From positions 83,330-147,329 of the forward strand of contig SBGP01000081.1 of NCBI GenBank assembly GCA_006226595.1: 64,000 bases of DNA, in the 5' to 3' direction. This document shows, piece after piece, positions 1 through 8,613 of this stretch (positions are counted from its first letter, which is position 1; every line of letters starts with the position of its first letter). Source of the stretch: Deltaproteobacteria bacterium (GTDB lineage Bacteria > Myxococcota_A > UBA796 > GCA-2862545). A program made the translations under genes and the position numbers. Under the pieces are notes generated by a model, which saw only the letters and a program-made list of their open reading frames with translations, searched no databases and had not been told where the DNA came from.

Positions 1-63
1 CTGGGCTGCGCCGCCTGTGTGCAGGTGTGTCCCGAGAATGCCCTCGGGATGCGCAAGCGATGA
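1..63 (+). CDS. 4Fe-4S ferredoxin-type protein, 3' end only
   Basis: The window opens inside a gene read in frame 1. The last 20 codons contain the cysteine pattern C-A-A-C-V-Q-V-C-P, the end of a 4Fe-4S cluster motif (CxxCxxxCP), followed by a short basic tail and TGA at 61-63. It is therefore the C-terminus of a ferredoxin or a ferredoxin-domain redox protein. The next gene starts at 60, inside the stop codon (ATGA overlap), so the two are probably co-transcribed. The rest of the protein lies outside the window and cannot be named. Confidence 0.7.
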   Translation: MGCAACVQVCPENALGMRKR

Positions 64-890
64 GGTTCCTCGCGCTGTTCGGGCTGCTGGCCTGCGGCGG
101 CGAGCTTCGCCGTGCGCCGCTCGACACGTCCACCGACTCCGAGGTCGACACCGACGTCGAGGCGGACGCGGACACGGACAGCGACGCCGATAGCGACACG
201 GACGCGGACAGCGACAGCGATGCAGACAGCGATGCCGATAGCGATGCCGATAGCGACGCGGACACCGACACCGATCTCGGGCCGTGTCCCTCGGACATGG
301 TGACGATTCCCGCTGATCCGCCGTTCTGCATCGATCGCTACGAGGCCTACCTCGCGGGACAGTCGCCCTACGCCGTGCCGACCTCGGGGACCGCTGCGAA
401 CGGAGCCGGGCAGGTGCCTCAGGGCTACATCTCCCAGCTCGTGGCGAGCGCGGCGTGCGAGGCCGCAGGCAAGCGCTTGTGCGACGAGACCGAGTGGCAG
501 CGGGCGTGCCGTGGGCCGAGCAGCTTCACCTACCCCTACGGCAACACCTACGACAGCACCGCGTGCAACGACACCCGAGCCACGCACCCGGTCGTCGAGT
601 TGTTCGGCACGCCAACGTGGTCGACCTCGGAGATGAACGACCCGCGACTGAACCAGCTCGACGACTCGCTCGATGCCAGCGGCGCCAACCCCGGCTGCGT
701 CACCGCGGAAGGCGTGTACGACATGCACGGCAACCTCCACGAGTGGGTGTCCGATCCCGCGGGCACCTTCCGCGGCGGGTTCTACGTCGATGCGGTGATC
801 AACGGGCCCGGGTGTACCTACCGCACCACCGCGCACAGTGTCGGCTACCACGACTATTCGACCGGCTTTCGCTGCTGCCGCGACGGCTAG
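60..890 (+). CDS. Lipoprotein with Asp/Ser repeat linker and sulfatase-modifying-factor (FGE) fold domain
   Basis: The protein (276 aa) begins with a short signal peptide ending in the lipobox LLAC, so it should be lipidated and exported. Residues about 22-73 are a low-complexity run of Asp alternating with Ser, Thr and Ala, encoded by 6-bp repeats. The remainder matches the formylglycine-generating-enzyme/SUMF1-type fold: a conserved start around [18 protein letters not shown], the central [29 protein letters not shown], and the C-terminal GFRCC. In most bacterial members this domain is not proven to be catalytic. The ATG at 60 is chosen because the lipobox follows it directly and it overlaps the preceding stop; a GTG at 27 would destroy the signal peptide. 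Its stop overlaps the convergent oxygenase stop by 4 bp. Confidence 0.85.
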   Translation: MRFLALFGLLACGGELRRAPLDTSTDSEVDTDVEADADTDSDADSDTDADSDSDADSDADSDADSDADTDTDLGPCPSDMVTIPADPPFCIDRYEAYLAGQSPYAVPTSGTAANGAGQVPQGYISQLVASAACEAAGKRLCDETEWQRACRGPSSFTYPYGNTYDSTACNDTRATHPVVELFGTPTWSTSEMNDPRLNQLDDSLDASGANPGCVTAEGVYDMHGNLHEWVSDPAGTFRGGFYVDAVINGPGCTYRTTAHSVGYHDYSTGFRCCRDG

Positions 891-1408
891 TCGACTCGCC
901 ACCAGCCCGCGAGCACCACTCGGGCACCGCGCTCCACCGGGGTGACGCGGTGCACGAGGCGCGCATCGGACACATCGAACACGTGGACGTCGCCAGGTCC
1001 GCTGTGAATGGTCACCCTCGGCGCTGACTCCCACCGAAGGCGCTGCTCGAACACGCCGCCGACGGCGGGTTCGGCGGAGAGGTTTACGCTCATGCCGAGC
1101 AGCCGCCCGCCGCGGTGGTCTCGGTGCCACGGAAAGCGGCTGCCGGGCACGAGGCGCTTGACCTGGCCCGCGAACACGCAGTTGGCTGGCAGGCCGCAGC
1201 GCTCCCGGATCCGGAGCGTATCCATCGCGATCCACGCGTCGAGCTCGGGCAGATCGACGGCACAGGTGTCGAAGGCGAAGGCGTCCCCCGTCACGGTGTC
1301 GGGCGCCCACGAGGCCGGGGCAAGCCGCTCGCGGCACAGGGCGAGCAGGTCGGCGGGCACCGCTCCGGGCAGGTGCAGCGCCTGGGTTCGGGTGTAGTCC
1401 GGGTCCAG
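887..1408 (-). CDS. 2OG-Fe(II) dioxygenase, prolyl-hydroxylase-like
   Basis: About 173 aa. The iron-binding triad of 2-oxoglutarate/Fe(II) dioxygenases can be seen: HRD (His95, Asp97) in the strand before [12 protein letters not shown], and a distal His153 in LVHRVTP, with Arg163 ten residues later to bind 2-oxoglutarate. The double-stranded beta-helix spacing is typical of the small P4H-like branch; the substrate is unknown. No ATG, GTG or TTG is present at a sensible place. The likely start is a CTG at 1408, overlapping the end of the upstream lipoprotein hydrolase (stop at 1414) and implying translational coupling. It is the last gene of the leftward operon from 6194. Confidence 0.7.
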   Translation of the reverse strand: MDPDYTRTQALHLPGAVPADLLALCRERLAPASWAPDTVTGDAFAFDTCAVDLPELDAWIAMDTLRIRERCGLPANCVFAGQVKRLVPGSRFPWHRDHRGGRLLGMSVNLSAEPAVGGVFEQRLRWESAPRVTIHSGPGDVHVFDVSDARLVHRVTPVERGARVVLAGWWRVD

Positions 1409-1413
1409 GCCAG

Positions 1414-2478
1414 CTACCTCGCGTTCATGCGCTGGAACGCGACCCGCTCGTCGACGACCTCGCTGCCATCGAGGATGCCGACGACGGACGCGTCGTCGAG
1501 CACGTGGGTGCGCGCGAAGGCCAGTGCATAGGTGTGCACGATGGCGTGTCCCTCGTCCGTGGGCAGGTCGAAGCAGCCGCCGAGGGCGAAGGCGTGATGG
1601 CACGCGCCCTGGATCTCGAGCCAGGTGAAGTCGAGCGTGTCCATCTCGTCCCAGTGGGTCTGCTGGCCAATGGGGTCCTCGGTGCCGGACATGAACAGCA
1701 CGGGGCCCTGCTGCGTGCGGTGGCCGCCGTCGCCGAACCACGAGCGGTAGATCACGCCGGCCATGGGCACGGTGGCGACGATACGCGGGTCGCCGAAGCC
1801 CGCGGAGAATGCGTCGTACTCGGCCTGAGTGCAGTCCTCGGCCTCCGGGGCACAGATGCTGTCGACCGCCTCGAAGGTGCTTCCGCCCGCGGCCCAGGTC
1901 GTGTAGTTGCCGAAGCTGTGGGCCGAGAGCACGACGCGGTCGGTGGCGGCCACCGCGCCGAGCACCTCGTCGGCCTCCAGCGCATCGAGGGCTGCGGTGA
2001 TGTCCATGGGGCGGTGGGCGTACAGGCTCGTTGGCCGAGGCTCCACGTTGTCGAAGGTCAGGTTGTCCACGTGGTCGGGGGCGATGGTCACCCACCCGTG
2101 TGTCGCGAAGTGCCGCGCGAGGAACGCGGAGCTGCCGCCGAAGCCGCGGTCGCCGTGGCTGTAGGCCTGCACCGGGTAGCTGCCGCCGTAGGCCGACGGT
2201 GCGAGAGGTGCGTCGGGCACGACCTCTGCGTCGGTGAACACCTCGTAGGTGTACGCGACCTCATCGAAGTCGGTGGACTCGGTCGGGTACCACACGTGCA
2301 GGTCGAGGCTGCGCTCGCCCTCGCCGAGTCCCGGGTCGTAGGTCGTGTGGAGGAGCCGGTAGCCCGCCGAGAACGGTCCCGGCTGCCGCACGTCGAGGGA
2401 CAGGCCGTCGATGGGCTCGGCCTCGGGCTCGGGCTCGGGTCCGCACGCGAGCAGGGTGAGGAGCAGCAGGGGGCTCAT
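1414..2478 (-). CDS. Alpha/beta-hydrolase lipoprotein, PAF-acetylhydrolase / dienelactone-hydrolase-like
   Basis: A 354-aa secreted lipoprotein (signal peptide with lipobox LLAC, then a Pro/Glu-rich spacer). The middle carries the nucleophile elbow SAHSFGNY (G/A-x-S-x-G type) after the strand DRVVLS, an upstream SHGDRGFGG oxyanion segment, an acid after VLFMSGTEDP and a histidine pair in GACHHAF. This is the layout of PAF-acetylhydrolase-like esterases. It probably cleaves an ester in the periplasm or at the cell surface; the substrate is not deducible. The ATG at 2478 overlaps the preceding stop (ATGA) and gives the signal peptide directly. Confidence 0.8.
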   Translation of the reverse strand: MSPLLLLTLLACGPEPEPEAEPIDGLSLDVRQPGPFSAGYRLLHTTYDPGLGEGERSLDLHVWYPTESTDFDEVAYTYEVFTDAEVVPDAPLAPSAYGGSYPVQAYSHGDRGFGGSSAFLARHFATHGWVTIAPDHVDNLTFDNVEPRPTSLYAHRPMDITAALDALEADEVLGAVAATDRVVLSAHSFGNYTTWAAGGSTFEAVDSICAPEAEDCTQAEYDAFSAGFGDPRIVATVPMAGVIYRSWFGDGGHRTQQGPVLFMSGTEDPIGQQTHWDEMDTLDFTWLEIQGACHHAFALGGCFDLPTDEGHAIVHTYALAFARTHVLDDASVVGILDGSEVVDERVAFQRMNAR

Positions 2479-3275
2479 GGTTCCTCGTAGATCCACGCGG
2501 GAACGGCGGTGAACCGCGCCGCGAGTGAGAGGTGGTCGCAGTCGCCGTCCTCGTCGAGGTCGACGTCCGCGTTCGCGTCGAGCGCCAGACGCACGGGCTC
2601 GGCGATCTGTGGGTCGCCGTTCGAGTTCACGAAGTCGAGCGTCGGCTGCATCTCCTCGATGGACACGAGCCCGCCGAGCACGCCCTCGGCGCGGTCTGAG
2701 TCGCGGTCCATCTCGATGGCGCCGTGATGCAGGGTGAACGGCAGGTCGTAGCCGAGGATGGTCATCGGCAGCGCGATGGTCAGGTCCTCGGCACGCACCC
2801 GGGCGCCGCTGAGGCGGGCCGTGGTCGACGACGAGGGCAGGCTCGGGTCGAGGGCCACGGTCTGGCCGGCAATCAGCCCGCCGTCGGCACCGTTGAGGGC
2901 GGGACCCTCGGCACGGGCGAGGAGCAGCTCGTCGTCGCGCGGATCGAGGCGCAGCGTGATCAGCAGCGAGCCCGAGTCGATGGCCTCCTGGACGAGCGCG
3001 TGCACCGCCTCGCCTGCGACGAGCTCCATGGCGGGGAGCAGCGCCGAGAACTGGTTGTCGACGCCAGTGCGCAGGTCGAGTCCGAGCAGGTCGCCGTGCC
3101 CGCAGCTCGCCGGATCGCCCTCCGGAGAGTCGACGCCGTCGAGGTCGAAGCCGATGCCGTGCCCCTTCTTGGGCTGGCCCTCGAGCGTGATGCTGTCGAC
3201 GAGCCACACCTCGGGCGCTGCGGTCTCCGCGGAGCACGCGGAGAGCAGGAGCGCGGCGCCGAGGGCGCGTCGCAC
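2475..3275 (-). CDS. Lipoprotein of unknown function
   Basis: A 266-aa protein with GTG start, a signal peptide ending in LLSAC (lipobox) and no domain I recognise. It has an acidic stretch near the C-terminus (DANADVDLDEDGDCDH) that looks like calcium-binding aspartate repeats. Strands rich in alternating hydrophobic residues suggest a beta-sandwich. It sits between a DUF1552 protein (upstream, 1-bp gap) and the hydrolase lipoprotein (ATGA overlap), so it is translated as part of one operon. Similar unknown lipoproteins often accompany DUF1552/DUF1592 pairs; a partner role is inference. Confidence 0.75.
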   Translation of the reverse strand: MRRALGAALLLSACSAETAAPEVWLVDSITLEGQPKKGHGIGFDLDGVDSPEGDPASCGHGDLLGLDLRTGVDNQFSALLPAMELVAGEAVHALVQEAIDSGSLLITLRLDPRDDELLLARAEGPALNGADGGLIAGQTVALDPSLPSSSTTARLSGARVRAEDLTIALPMTILGYDLPFTLHHGAIEMDRDSDRAEGVLGGLVSIEEMQPTLDFVNSNGDPQIAEPVRLALDANADVDLDEDGDCDHLSLAARFTAVPAWIYEEP

Positions 3276-3276
3276 G

Positions 3277-4608
3277 CTACACCTCGATGGCCGACAGGCC
3301 GTCGGTGACGCGTCCGTCCTGGGCGCCGAAGCTGGCGAGCGACAGGCCCATGGCGCGGGTGAGCGACATCATCAGGCGGCTCGCGTTCTCCTGCGAGCTG
3401 CTGTGGTAGTGCATGTCCTGCTGGAAGAACCCGTTGGCCGAGCCGCCGACGATGAGCGGGAAGTTCTCGAGGCTGTGGGTCTTGCCGAGCGACACGTCCG
3501 AGGTCGCGAGGATCGCGCAGTGGTCGAGCAGGGTGCCGTCGCCCTCGGGCACCGCGTCGAGCGCCTGCAGGAAGTAGCTGTACTCGGCGATGACCTGGCT
3601 GACGATGGCGCGAACCTCGGGCTGGTCGCCGGGCTCGTCGTGGGTCAGGTTGTGGTGACCGGCCGGGGCACCGGGGAACAGGGTGTTGCCCACCGCCCGG
3701 CTGATCCAGTGGGACGCGACGCGGGTCTGGTCGCAGGCGTAGGCCATGACGAGGATGTCGCACATGGCCCGGCTCTTCGCCTCGAGCTGCGGGCGTCCGT
3801 CGATCTCGGGGTAGTCCTGCTCGGGCTCGGTCGGGTAGTTGCAGGACGCGAGGTTCGGCGGGTCCTCCTCCATGCGCGCGAGGCGCATCTCGAGGGAGCG
3901 GATGCCGTCCATGTGCTGCTCGAGCCGCGCTCGGTCCGCGGCGCCGACACGCGCCGACAGGCTGTTCGCGTCGTCGAGGATGGCGTCGAGCACGCTGCGG
4001 CGCAGGCCGACCTTGGGGTCGACGATGGGGGTGTCGCCGGGGAGGGTGAAGCCGGTCCCGAACAGGCGGTTGAACAGCGCGTGGGGCGACTCCTCGGCCG
4101 CGTTCACGTTGTGCGGTCCGTTGTGGGAGTAGCCGACACCGCCGTCGACGCTGGTCTCGAGCGAGGGGAAGAAGGTGTTCTGCCCGACCTCGGCGGCGAT
4201 GACCTGGTCGATGGTCGGCAGCGCCATGGTGCTCTCGTCACCGGTGGTCTGGCCGGGCGCGCCCGAGAGGATGCCGGCGAGGCCACTGTAGTGGGGCAGC
4301 TCGTTGGGCACCTTCACCGCGAGGCCGGTGAGCACGGAGATCTTGTGCTTGATCGGCTGAAGCGCGATCAGCTGCTCGGACAGCGTCCAGTCGCTGCCGA
4401 AGCCCTCTCCCGTGGGGTTCCAGAAGTCGGGCACGTTGCCGTTGCCCCAGTAGAACAGGCCGAAGCGCGTCGGGAAGCCACTGACGGTGCCCGCGTACGC
4501 CGTGCCGCTCGCATTCATCATGCACTCGAGCGGGGGCAGGCCGACCGTGACCACGGAACCGGCGAGCAGGCCGCGAAGCACGCTGCGACGAGTGGGGAAC
4601 TTGCTCAT
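3277..4608 (-). CDS. DUF1552 family exported protein
   Basis: The 443-aa product starts with a twin-arginine signal (RRSVLRG followed by a hydrophobic core), so it is probably exported folded. The sequence then shows features of the DUF1552 family: FGLFYWGNGNVPDFW near the N-terminus, a conserved central DGIRSLEMRLARME helix, and the ATSDVSLGKTHSLENFPLIVGG segment near the end. The family has no established biochemical function and is nearly always beside a DUF1592-type haem protein, as here. Its ATG overlaps the upstream stop (ATGA), showing tight coupling with that partner. Confidence 0.9.
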   Translation of the reverse strand: MSKFPTRRSVLRGLLAGSVVTVGLPPLECMMNASGTAYAGTVSGFPTRFGLFYWGNGNVPDFWNPTGEGFGSDWTLSEQLIALQPIKHKISVLTGLAVKVPNELPHYSGLAGILSGAPGQTTGDESTMALPTIDQVIAAEVGQNTFFPSLETSVDGGVGYSHNGPHNVNAAEESPHALFNRLFGTGFTLPGDTPIVDPKVGLRRSVLDAILDDANSLSARVGAADRARLEQHMDGIRSLEMRLARMEEDPPNLASCNYPTEPEQDYPEIDGRPQLEAKSRAMCDILVMAYACDQTRVASHWISRAVGNTLFPGAPAGHHNLTHDEPGDQPEVRAIVSQVIAEYSYFLQALDAVPEGDGTLLDHCAILATSDVSLGKTHSLENFPLIVGGSANGFFQQDMHYHSSSQENASRLMMSLTRAMGLSLASFGAQDGRVTDGLSAIEV

Positions 4609-6194
4609 TGAATCGCTCCGGCCTTGCGGAAGCCATTGGAGAGGACGGTGTCGACGACCAGCTCGGCAATCCGGTAGCGGCGCCCCTTGAAGTCGTCGGA
4701 CAGCTGGATGATGGCCTCGGCCTCGCCGAAGCTCTCGCGGTGTCCCGTGGCGTAGCGGTACAGGTTGCTCGTGAAGCAGGGACCGAGGTCGGGGTGCTTG
4801 CTCACCTGCTGGCCGAGCTCGAGGGCATCGAGGAACTCGTACTCGCCGTTGCCGAAGTCGCCGCTGGGGTCGATGGTCGCCCCGTTCTCGCTCGCCCGGT
4901 AACGACCGATGCCGTCGTAGTTCTCGAGGCCGAGGCCGATCGGGTCGGTGAGCGCGTGGCAGCTGGCGCACGACTCTTCCTGCATGTGGAACATGAGGCG
5001 GTCGCGCATGGTCGGCAGGGCCTCGTCGGCCTCCGGAATCGCGGTGTTCAGGCCCGCGGGCGGCGGCGGCAGTGGCTGGCAGAGCAGCGTCTGGCGGATG
5101 AACTTGCCGCGCAGGGTCGGCGAGGAGAGCGTCGGGTGCGCGTGCATCGCGAGCAGGCTCGCGTGACCGAGCAGGCCCGCGCGTCCGGCGGCCTCGGTGA
5201 ACGCCACTTCCTCGAAGCCTTCGCGGCTCGGGGCGCGCACGTTGTACAGCGCGGCGAGCTCGGGATCGACGAAGGACCGGGTGGTCGTGAACAGGTCGCG
5301 GTAGTCGCTCTCCGAGTCGAACACCCAGTCCTCGAACAGGCGCAGGGTCTCTTCCTCGGCGGCGACGCCAATCGTCGATGACCAGTGGTTGTACAGGTAC
5401 GGGTCCTTCGAGACGTGCTCGACCTCGTACAGCTCGAGGTAGTCGCGGAAGAAGGTCCGCAGCCCCTCGCGCGCTCGCGGGGACTCGAGCAGGCGCTCGG
5501 TCTGGACGAGCAGGCCATCGCGGGTCGTGAGCTCACCGGCCTCGGCGGCGTCGAGCAGCTCGTCGTCGGGGATGCTGTTCCACAGCAGGAACGACAGGCG
5601 CTCGGCCATCTCGTAGTCGCTGAAGCGGTAGCCGCCCGGCTGGTCGGGGTCCGACTCGCCGAGCTCGACCCGGTACAGGAAGTTCGGGGAGGTGAGGATG
5701 CCGGTGATGCCGAACTCGAGGCCGTCCCAGAAGTCGCCGAGCTCGTTGGCCGCGGTGCCGGAGATCCCGACCCACACTCCCAGCTCGTCGCTGGTCAGCG
5801 GCCGCCGCCACGCGCGGCGCCCGAACTCGGAGAGGAAGTTCTCGGCACAGGCCGCATCGACGGTGCCCGCGGGCTCGCAGCCGACGATCTCGGCGCGCCA
5901 CGCCGGGTCGTCCATGACCTGGGCGGCGGCGTCGAAGGCGGCGCTCTCGTACAGCTCGACACCGCGCGGAGAGATCGTGGTGATGCTCGCGCCAAGCTCG
6001 ATCAGGCCATCCGTCGGGACGTCTGGCTCGAGGCGGTCGGTGACCGTCAGCTCCTCGCCGAACAGGTCGTGCAGCGCGTTCGCGTACTGCGCCTGGGTGA
6101 GTCGACGCAGGGTCGGCTCCGGCGGATCGACGGCGGGCGGCTCGGTCGAGCAGGCTCCCAGTGCGAGCACGAGGAGGGGCAGGGGGCGCAGCAT
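4605..6194 (-). CDS. DUF1592/DUF1588/DUF1585 cytochrome-type lipoprotein
   Basis: A 529-aa lipoprotein (lipobox ALGAC). Domain order is the standard one for this family: a DUF1587-like start (TLRRLTQAQYANALHDLFG), DUF1595 and DUF1592 in the middle (FGRRAWRRPLT; RLSFLLWNSIPDDEL), DUF1588 with a single haem-binding motif CASCH followed by DPIGLGLENYDGIG, and DUF1585 at the end (VVDTVLSNGFRK). It is predicted to be a periplasmic or surface-attached haem protein acting with the DUF1552 partner just downstream. These families are frequent in Myxococcota, Planctomycetes and Verrucomicrobia. A promoter with -10 TAGAAT lies 27 bp upstream. Confidence 0.9.
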   Translation of the reverse strand: MLRPLPLLVLALGACSTEPPAVDPPEPTLRRLTQAQYANALHDLFGEELTVTDRLEPDVPTDGLIELGASITTISPRGVELYESAAFDAAAQVMDDPAWRAEIVGCEPAGTVDAACAENFLSEFGRRAWRRPLTSDELGVWVGISGTAANELGDFWDGLEFGITGILTSPNFLYRVELGESDPDQPGGYRFSDYEMAERLSFLLWNSIPDDELLDAAEAGELTTRDGLLVQTERLLESPRAREGLRTFFRDYLELYEVEHVSKDPYLYNHWSSTIGVAAEEETLRLFEDWVFDSESDYRDLFTTTRSFVDPELAALYNVRAPSREGFEEVAFTEAAGRAGLLGHASLLAMHAHPTLSSPTLRGKFIRQTLLCQPLPPPPAGLNTAIPEADEALPTMRDRLMFHMQEESCASCHALTDPIGLGLENYDGIGRYRASENGATIDPSGDFGNGEYEFLDALELGQQVSKHPDLGPCFTSNLYRYATGHRESFGEAEAIIQLSDDFKGRRYRIAELVVDTVLSNGFRKAGAIQ

Positions 6195-6220
6195 GCAGGC
6201 TCCGATGCGTGAGGACGCGC

Positions 6221-6250
6221 ATTCTAGCGCATGCTCAGGCCGGTTGTCCC
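6221..6250 (-). promoter_or_regulatory. Sigma-70-type promoter of the DUF1592 operon
   Basis: On the minus strand GGGACA (6250-6245) is followed after 18 bp by TAGAAT (6226-6221). The -10 box fits the housekeeping consensus at 5 of 6 positions and the -35 box keeps the GACA half. Transcription would start about 20 bases before the ATG at 6194. Confidence 0.45.
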
Positions 6251-6305
6251 CACATCGACAAGTGTCAGCGAATCGTCGCTCAGTTCGGGGTCGCGACCGA
6301 GCGCA

Positions 6306-7829
6306 TCAACACTCGCTGTCCTCGGCGAAGCGCCAGCAGAAGAAGGTCTGGCTGTCCCCCGAGATGGTCACGGTGTGGACCTTCTCGGTCCCGTCACCCG
6401 CGACGAGCTTGATCGTGTGCGAGCCCGCGCTGAGCGGATGATCGGTGATCGGCGTGGCCTTCACCTTGGCGCCGTCGACGTACACGGTGCTCCACGGGAT
6501 GGAGTTCACCTTGAGCGTGCCCATCGCGACGACCGCTGGGGCTGGCGCTGGCTTCGGGTTCGGCTTGGGCTTGTTGGACGGGTGGTCCTTGGGCTTCGCG
6601 CTCGGGTGCGGCTTCGGCTTCGGCTTCGGCGCGACGATCACGGGCTCGGGCTCCGGCTCGGGCTCCGGCTCGACGATGGGCTCAAGCTTCGGAGGGGGCT
6701 CCGGTGCGGTCACCGGCGCGGGGGCGACCACGGCCACGGGCTCGGGCTCGGGGGCACCGGCGCCGCCGCGACTAGAGATCAGCGCGATGGCAGCGCCGCC
6801 GACGAGCAGCGCGCCGAGGGCGAACACGAGCCCCAGTCCCAGCATCGCGAGGCCCAGACCGCGCTTGTTGAGGGTGGTCGACGAGGCGGCGTGGGGGGAG
6901 GGTTCCTCGAGGAGCGAGGTCGAGTCGCCGAGGCCTGCGTCGCTCGGCTGGCTGTGCAGCGAGGCCGTGGCCGCGGCGGTGTCGATGCTGCCGCCCTCGC
7001 CCAGGGCGGGCGTGTCGAGGGGGATCGGCGGGAGCTCGGCGACGATGGCCTGCAGCGCGTTCGCCATCTCCACGGCGTTCGCGTAGCGGTCGTCGGGCCG
7101 GTAGCGACACGCCTTCTTGATCACCGCGACCAGGCTGTCGGGTAGCCCCTCGAACATCTCCTCGTGGCCCTCGGAGACGTACAGATCGAAGGGCTCGGTG
7201 TTGCGGACCAGCGCGTAGAGCGTCGCACCGACCGAGTAGATGTCGGCCCGCGCATCCACGGACTTCGCGCTGCTTCGCTGCTCGGGCGGCATGTAGGCCC
7301 ACGTGCCCATCACCGTGCCCGTGCGCGTGTAGCTGTGCGCCTGGTCTTCGAGGTGGGCGATGCCGAAGTCGCCGATCTTCGGAACGCCCTCCCGCGAGAT
7401 GAGCACGTTGTGCGGCTTGATGTCGCGATGCACCACGCCTGCCTCGTGCGCGGCGGCGAGTCCGGCGAGCATGTGGGTCGTGACCATGACCGCGAGGCGC
7501 GGTGGCATCGGCCCGTTGCGGTCGAGCCAGTCGACGAGACTTCCGCCGTCGACGAGCTCCATGACCATGAACACGCGGTCGGGGTCGATCACCACGTCGT
7601 GGACGGTGACCACGTTCGGGTGGTGCAGGCGCGCCATGGTCGTCGCTTCGGCCTCGAAGCGTCGCAGCACGGACTTTCGCGAGGCGACCTCGGACTTGAG
7701 CAGCTTGACGGCACGGTCGACTCCGAGGCGCTCGTCACGCGCGCGGTAGACCATCGCCATGCCGCCCTCGCCGAGCTGCGCGACGAGGCGGTAGCGCCCC
7801 CCGCCCAGTTGCTGCTCGACCTGGTCCAC
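6306..7829 (-). CDS. Transmembrane Ser/Thr protein kinase with C-terminal PEGA domain
   Basis: 507 aa, GTG start preceded by GGAGG at good spacing. Residues 13-270 form a Hanks-type kinase: glycine loop GEGGMAMVY, Lys42 in AVKLL, catalytic HRDIKPHN (134-141), DFG (154-156) and the PPEQ activation-segment end. One membrane helix at 324-352 is followed by a long Pro/Glu/Lys-rich stalk (about 359-430) and an extracytoplasmic PEGA-type beta domain (TLKVNSIPWSTVYVDGAKV...). This is the usual myxobacterial receptor kinase plan, with the sensor outside and the kinase inside. The ligand and phosphorylation targets are unknown. A TATACA-type -10 box lies just upstream (about 7847-7852). Confidence 0.93.
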   Translation of the reverse strand: MDQVEQQLGGGRYRLVAQLGEGGMAMVYRARDERLGVDRAVKLLKSEVASRKSVLRRFEAEATTMARLHHPNVVTVHDVVIDPDRVFMVMELVDGGSLVDWLDRNGPMPPRLAVMVTTHMLAGLAAAHEAGVVHRDIKPHNVLISREGVPKIGDFGIAHLEDQAHSYTRTGTVMGTWAYMPPEQRSSAKSVDARADIYSVGATLYALVRNTEPFDLYVSEGHEEMFEGLPDSLVAVIKKACRYRPDDRYANAVEMANALQAIVAELPPIPLDTPALGEGGSIDTAAATASLHSQPSDAGLGDSTSLLEEPSPHAASSTTLNKRGLGLAMLGLGLVFALGALLVGGAAIALISSRGGAGAPEPEPVAVVAPAPVTAPEPPPKLEPIVEPEPEPEPEPVIVAPKPKPKPHPSAKPKDHPSNKPKPNPKPAPAPAVVAMGTLKVNSIPWSTVYVDGAKVKATPITDHPLSAGSHTIKLVAGDGTEKVHTVTISGDSQTFFCWRFAEDSEC

Positions 7830-7892
7830 GGAACCTCCACCCGGAGTGTATACGGGCGTCCGCCCACACGCCTTACACCGGCGCGTCCGCGA

Positions 7893-8507
7893 TCAGCGGC
7901 CGCGGCCCCCGCGACCGATGCGGGGCTCGAGGCGACCGGCGACCTCTTCGCCGAGAAGCTCGTTCATTCGCTCCTCGTGCTCGAGCCGGAAGGCCTTCAT
8001 CTCCTCGCGGCCCGCCTCGGGGCTGATCTCGCCCTCGAAGATCGAGCGGCGGAAGTCGGTGATCGTGAGCAGGAAGTCCTCGGCATAGACCTGTGCCTTC
8101 TCGATCTGGTCGTCGGTGAGCCCCTCTTCCGCGCCGAAGGCCTCGATCTCCTCGTGGATGGAGGCGACCCACATCTCCCGTCCGCGCTCGCGGCGGGCCA
8201 TCTCCTCCTCGCGGATCTGCTCCTTCACGGTCTCGACCAGATCCGGCGTCGCCGTGGCCGGGGCCGGCGCGCCACTCGGGGCCGAGAAGACGCCACCGTC
8301 GCCGCGTCCCCCGCCGTCACCACCTCGGTGTCCGCCGGCCATGCGCGCCATCGGTCCGCGGCGCGGGCCCTCGGCCGCCGCATCGAGTGACTGGGTCTCG
8401 AGCACGGCGAGGCGACCCTCGAGGCCGGAGATGCGCACGCTCTGCCAGGCGACGACGCCCAGCAGCAGCGCGATGCCCGCGAACGCGCCCATGATGCCCT
8501 TGTCCAC
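7893..8507 (-). CDS. Membrane-anchored coiled-coil protein, possibly Spy/CpxP-like
   Basis: 204 aa with GTG start and GGAGG ribosome site. One N-terminal membrane helix (residues about 5-24) is followed by a short coil, a Gly/Arg/Ala-rich linker, and a charged helical C-terminal half with EEEMARRERGREMW and LEHEERMNELLGEE. The helical hairpin with many Glu and Arg residues resembles periplasmic Spy/CpxP-type sensors, but I see no diagnostic motif, so the function is unknown. It lies upstream of the kinase and divergent from the potassium channel. Confidence 0.7.
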   Translation of the reverse strand: MDKGIMGAFAGIALLLGVVAWQSVRISGLEGRLAVLETQSLDAAAEGPRRGPMARMAGGHRGGDGGGRGDGGVFSAPSGAPAPATATPDLVETVKEQIREEEMARRERGREMWVASIHEEIEAFGAEEGLTDDQIEKAQVYAEDFLLTITDFRRSIFEGEISPEAGREEMKAFRLEHEERMNELLGEEVAGRLEPRIGRGGRGR

Positions 8508-8598
8508 CGTGCCTCCGCCCGCGACGACCCGCCGCAGACCTCGTTGTATCGCGACGCCATGGGGCTTGTCGCGCCGTCGAGCGCGGCCTTCGCACGCT

Positions 8599-8607
8599 TG
8601 CTATGGT
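8599..8607 (+). promoter_or_regulatory. Extended -10 promoter for a leaderless transcript
   Basis: TGC-TATGGT (extended -10) ends six bases before the ATG at 8614, so the expected start of transcription is the A of the start codon. No Shine-Dalgarno sequence precedes the gene. The same TAnnnT-N6-ATG arrangement occurs upstream of the genes at 47844 (minus) and 57887. Confidence 0.45.
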
Positions 8608-8613
8608 GCGGCG

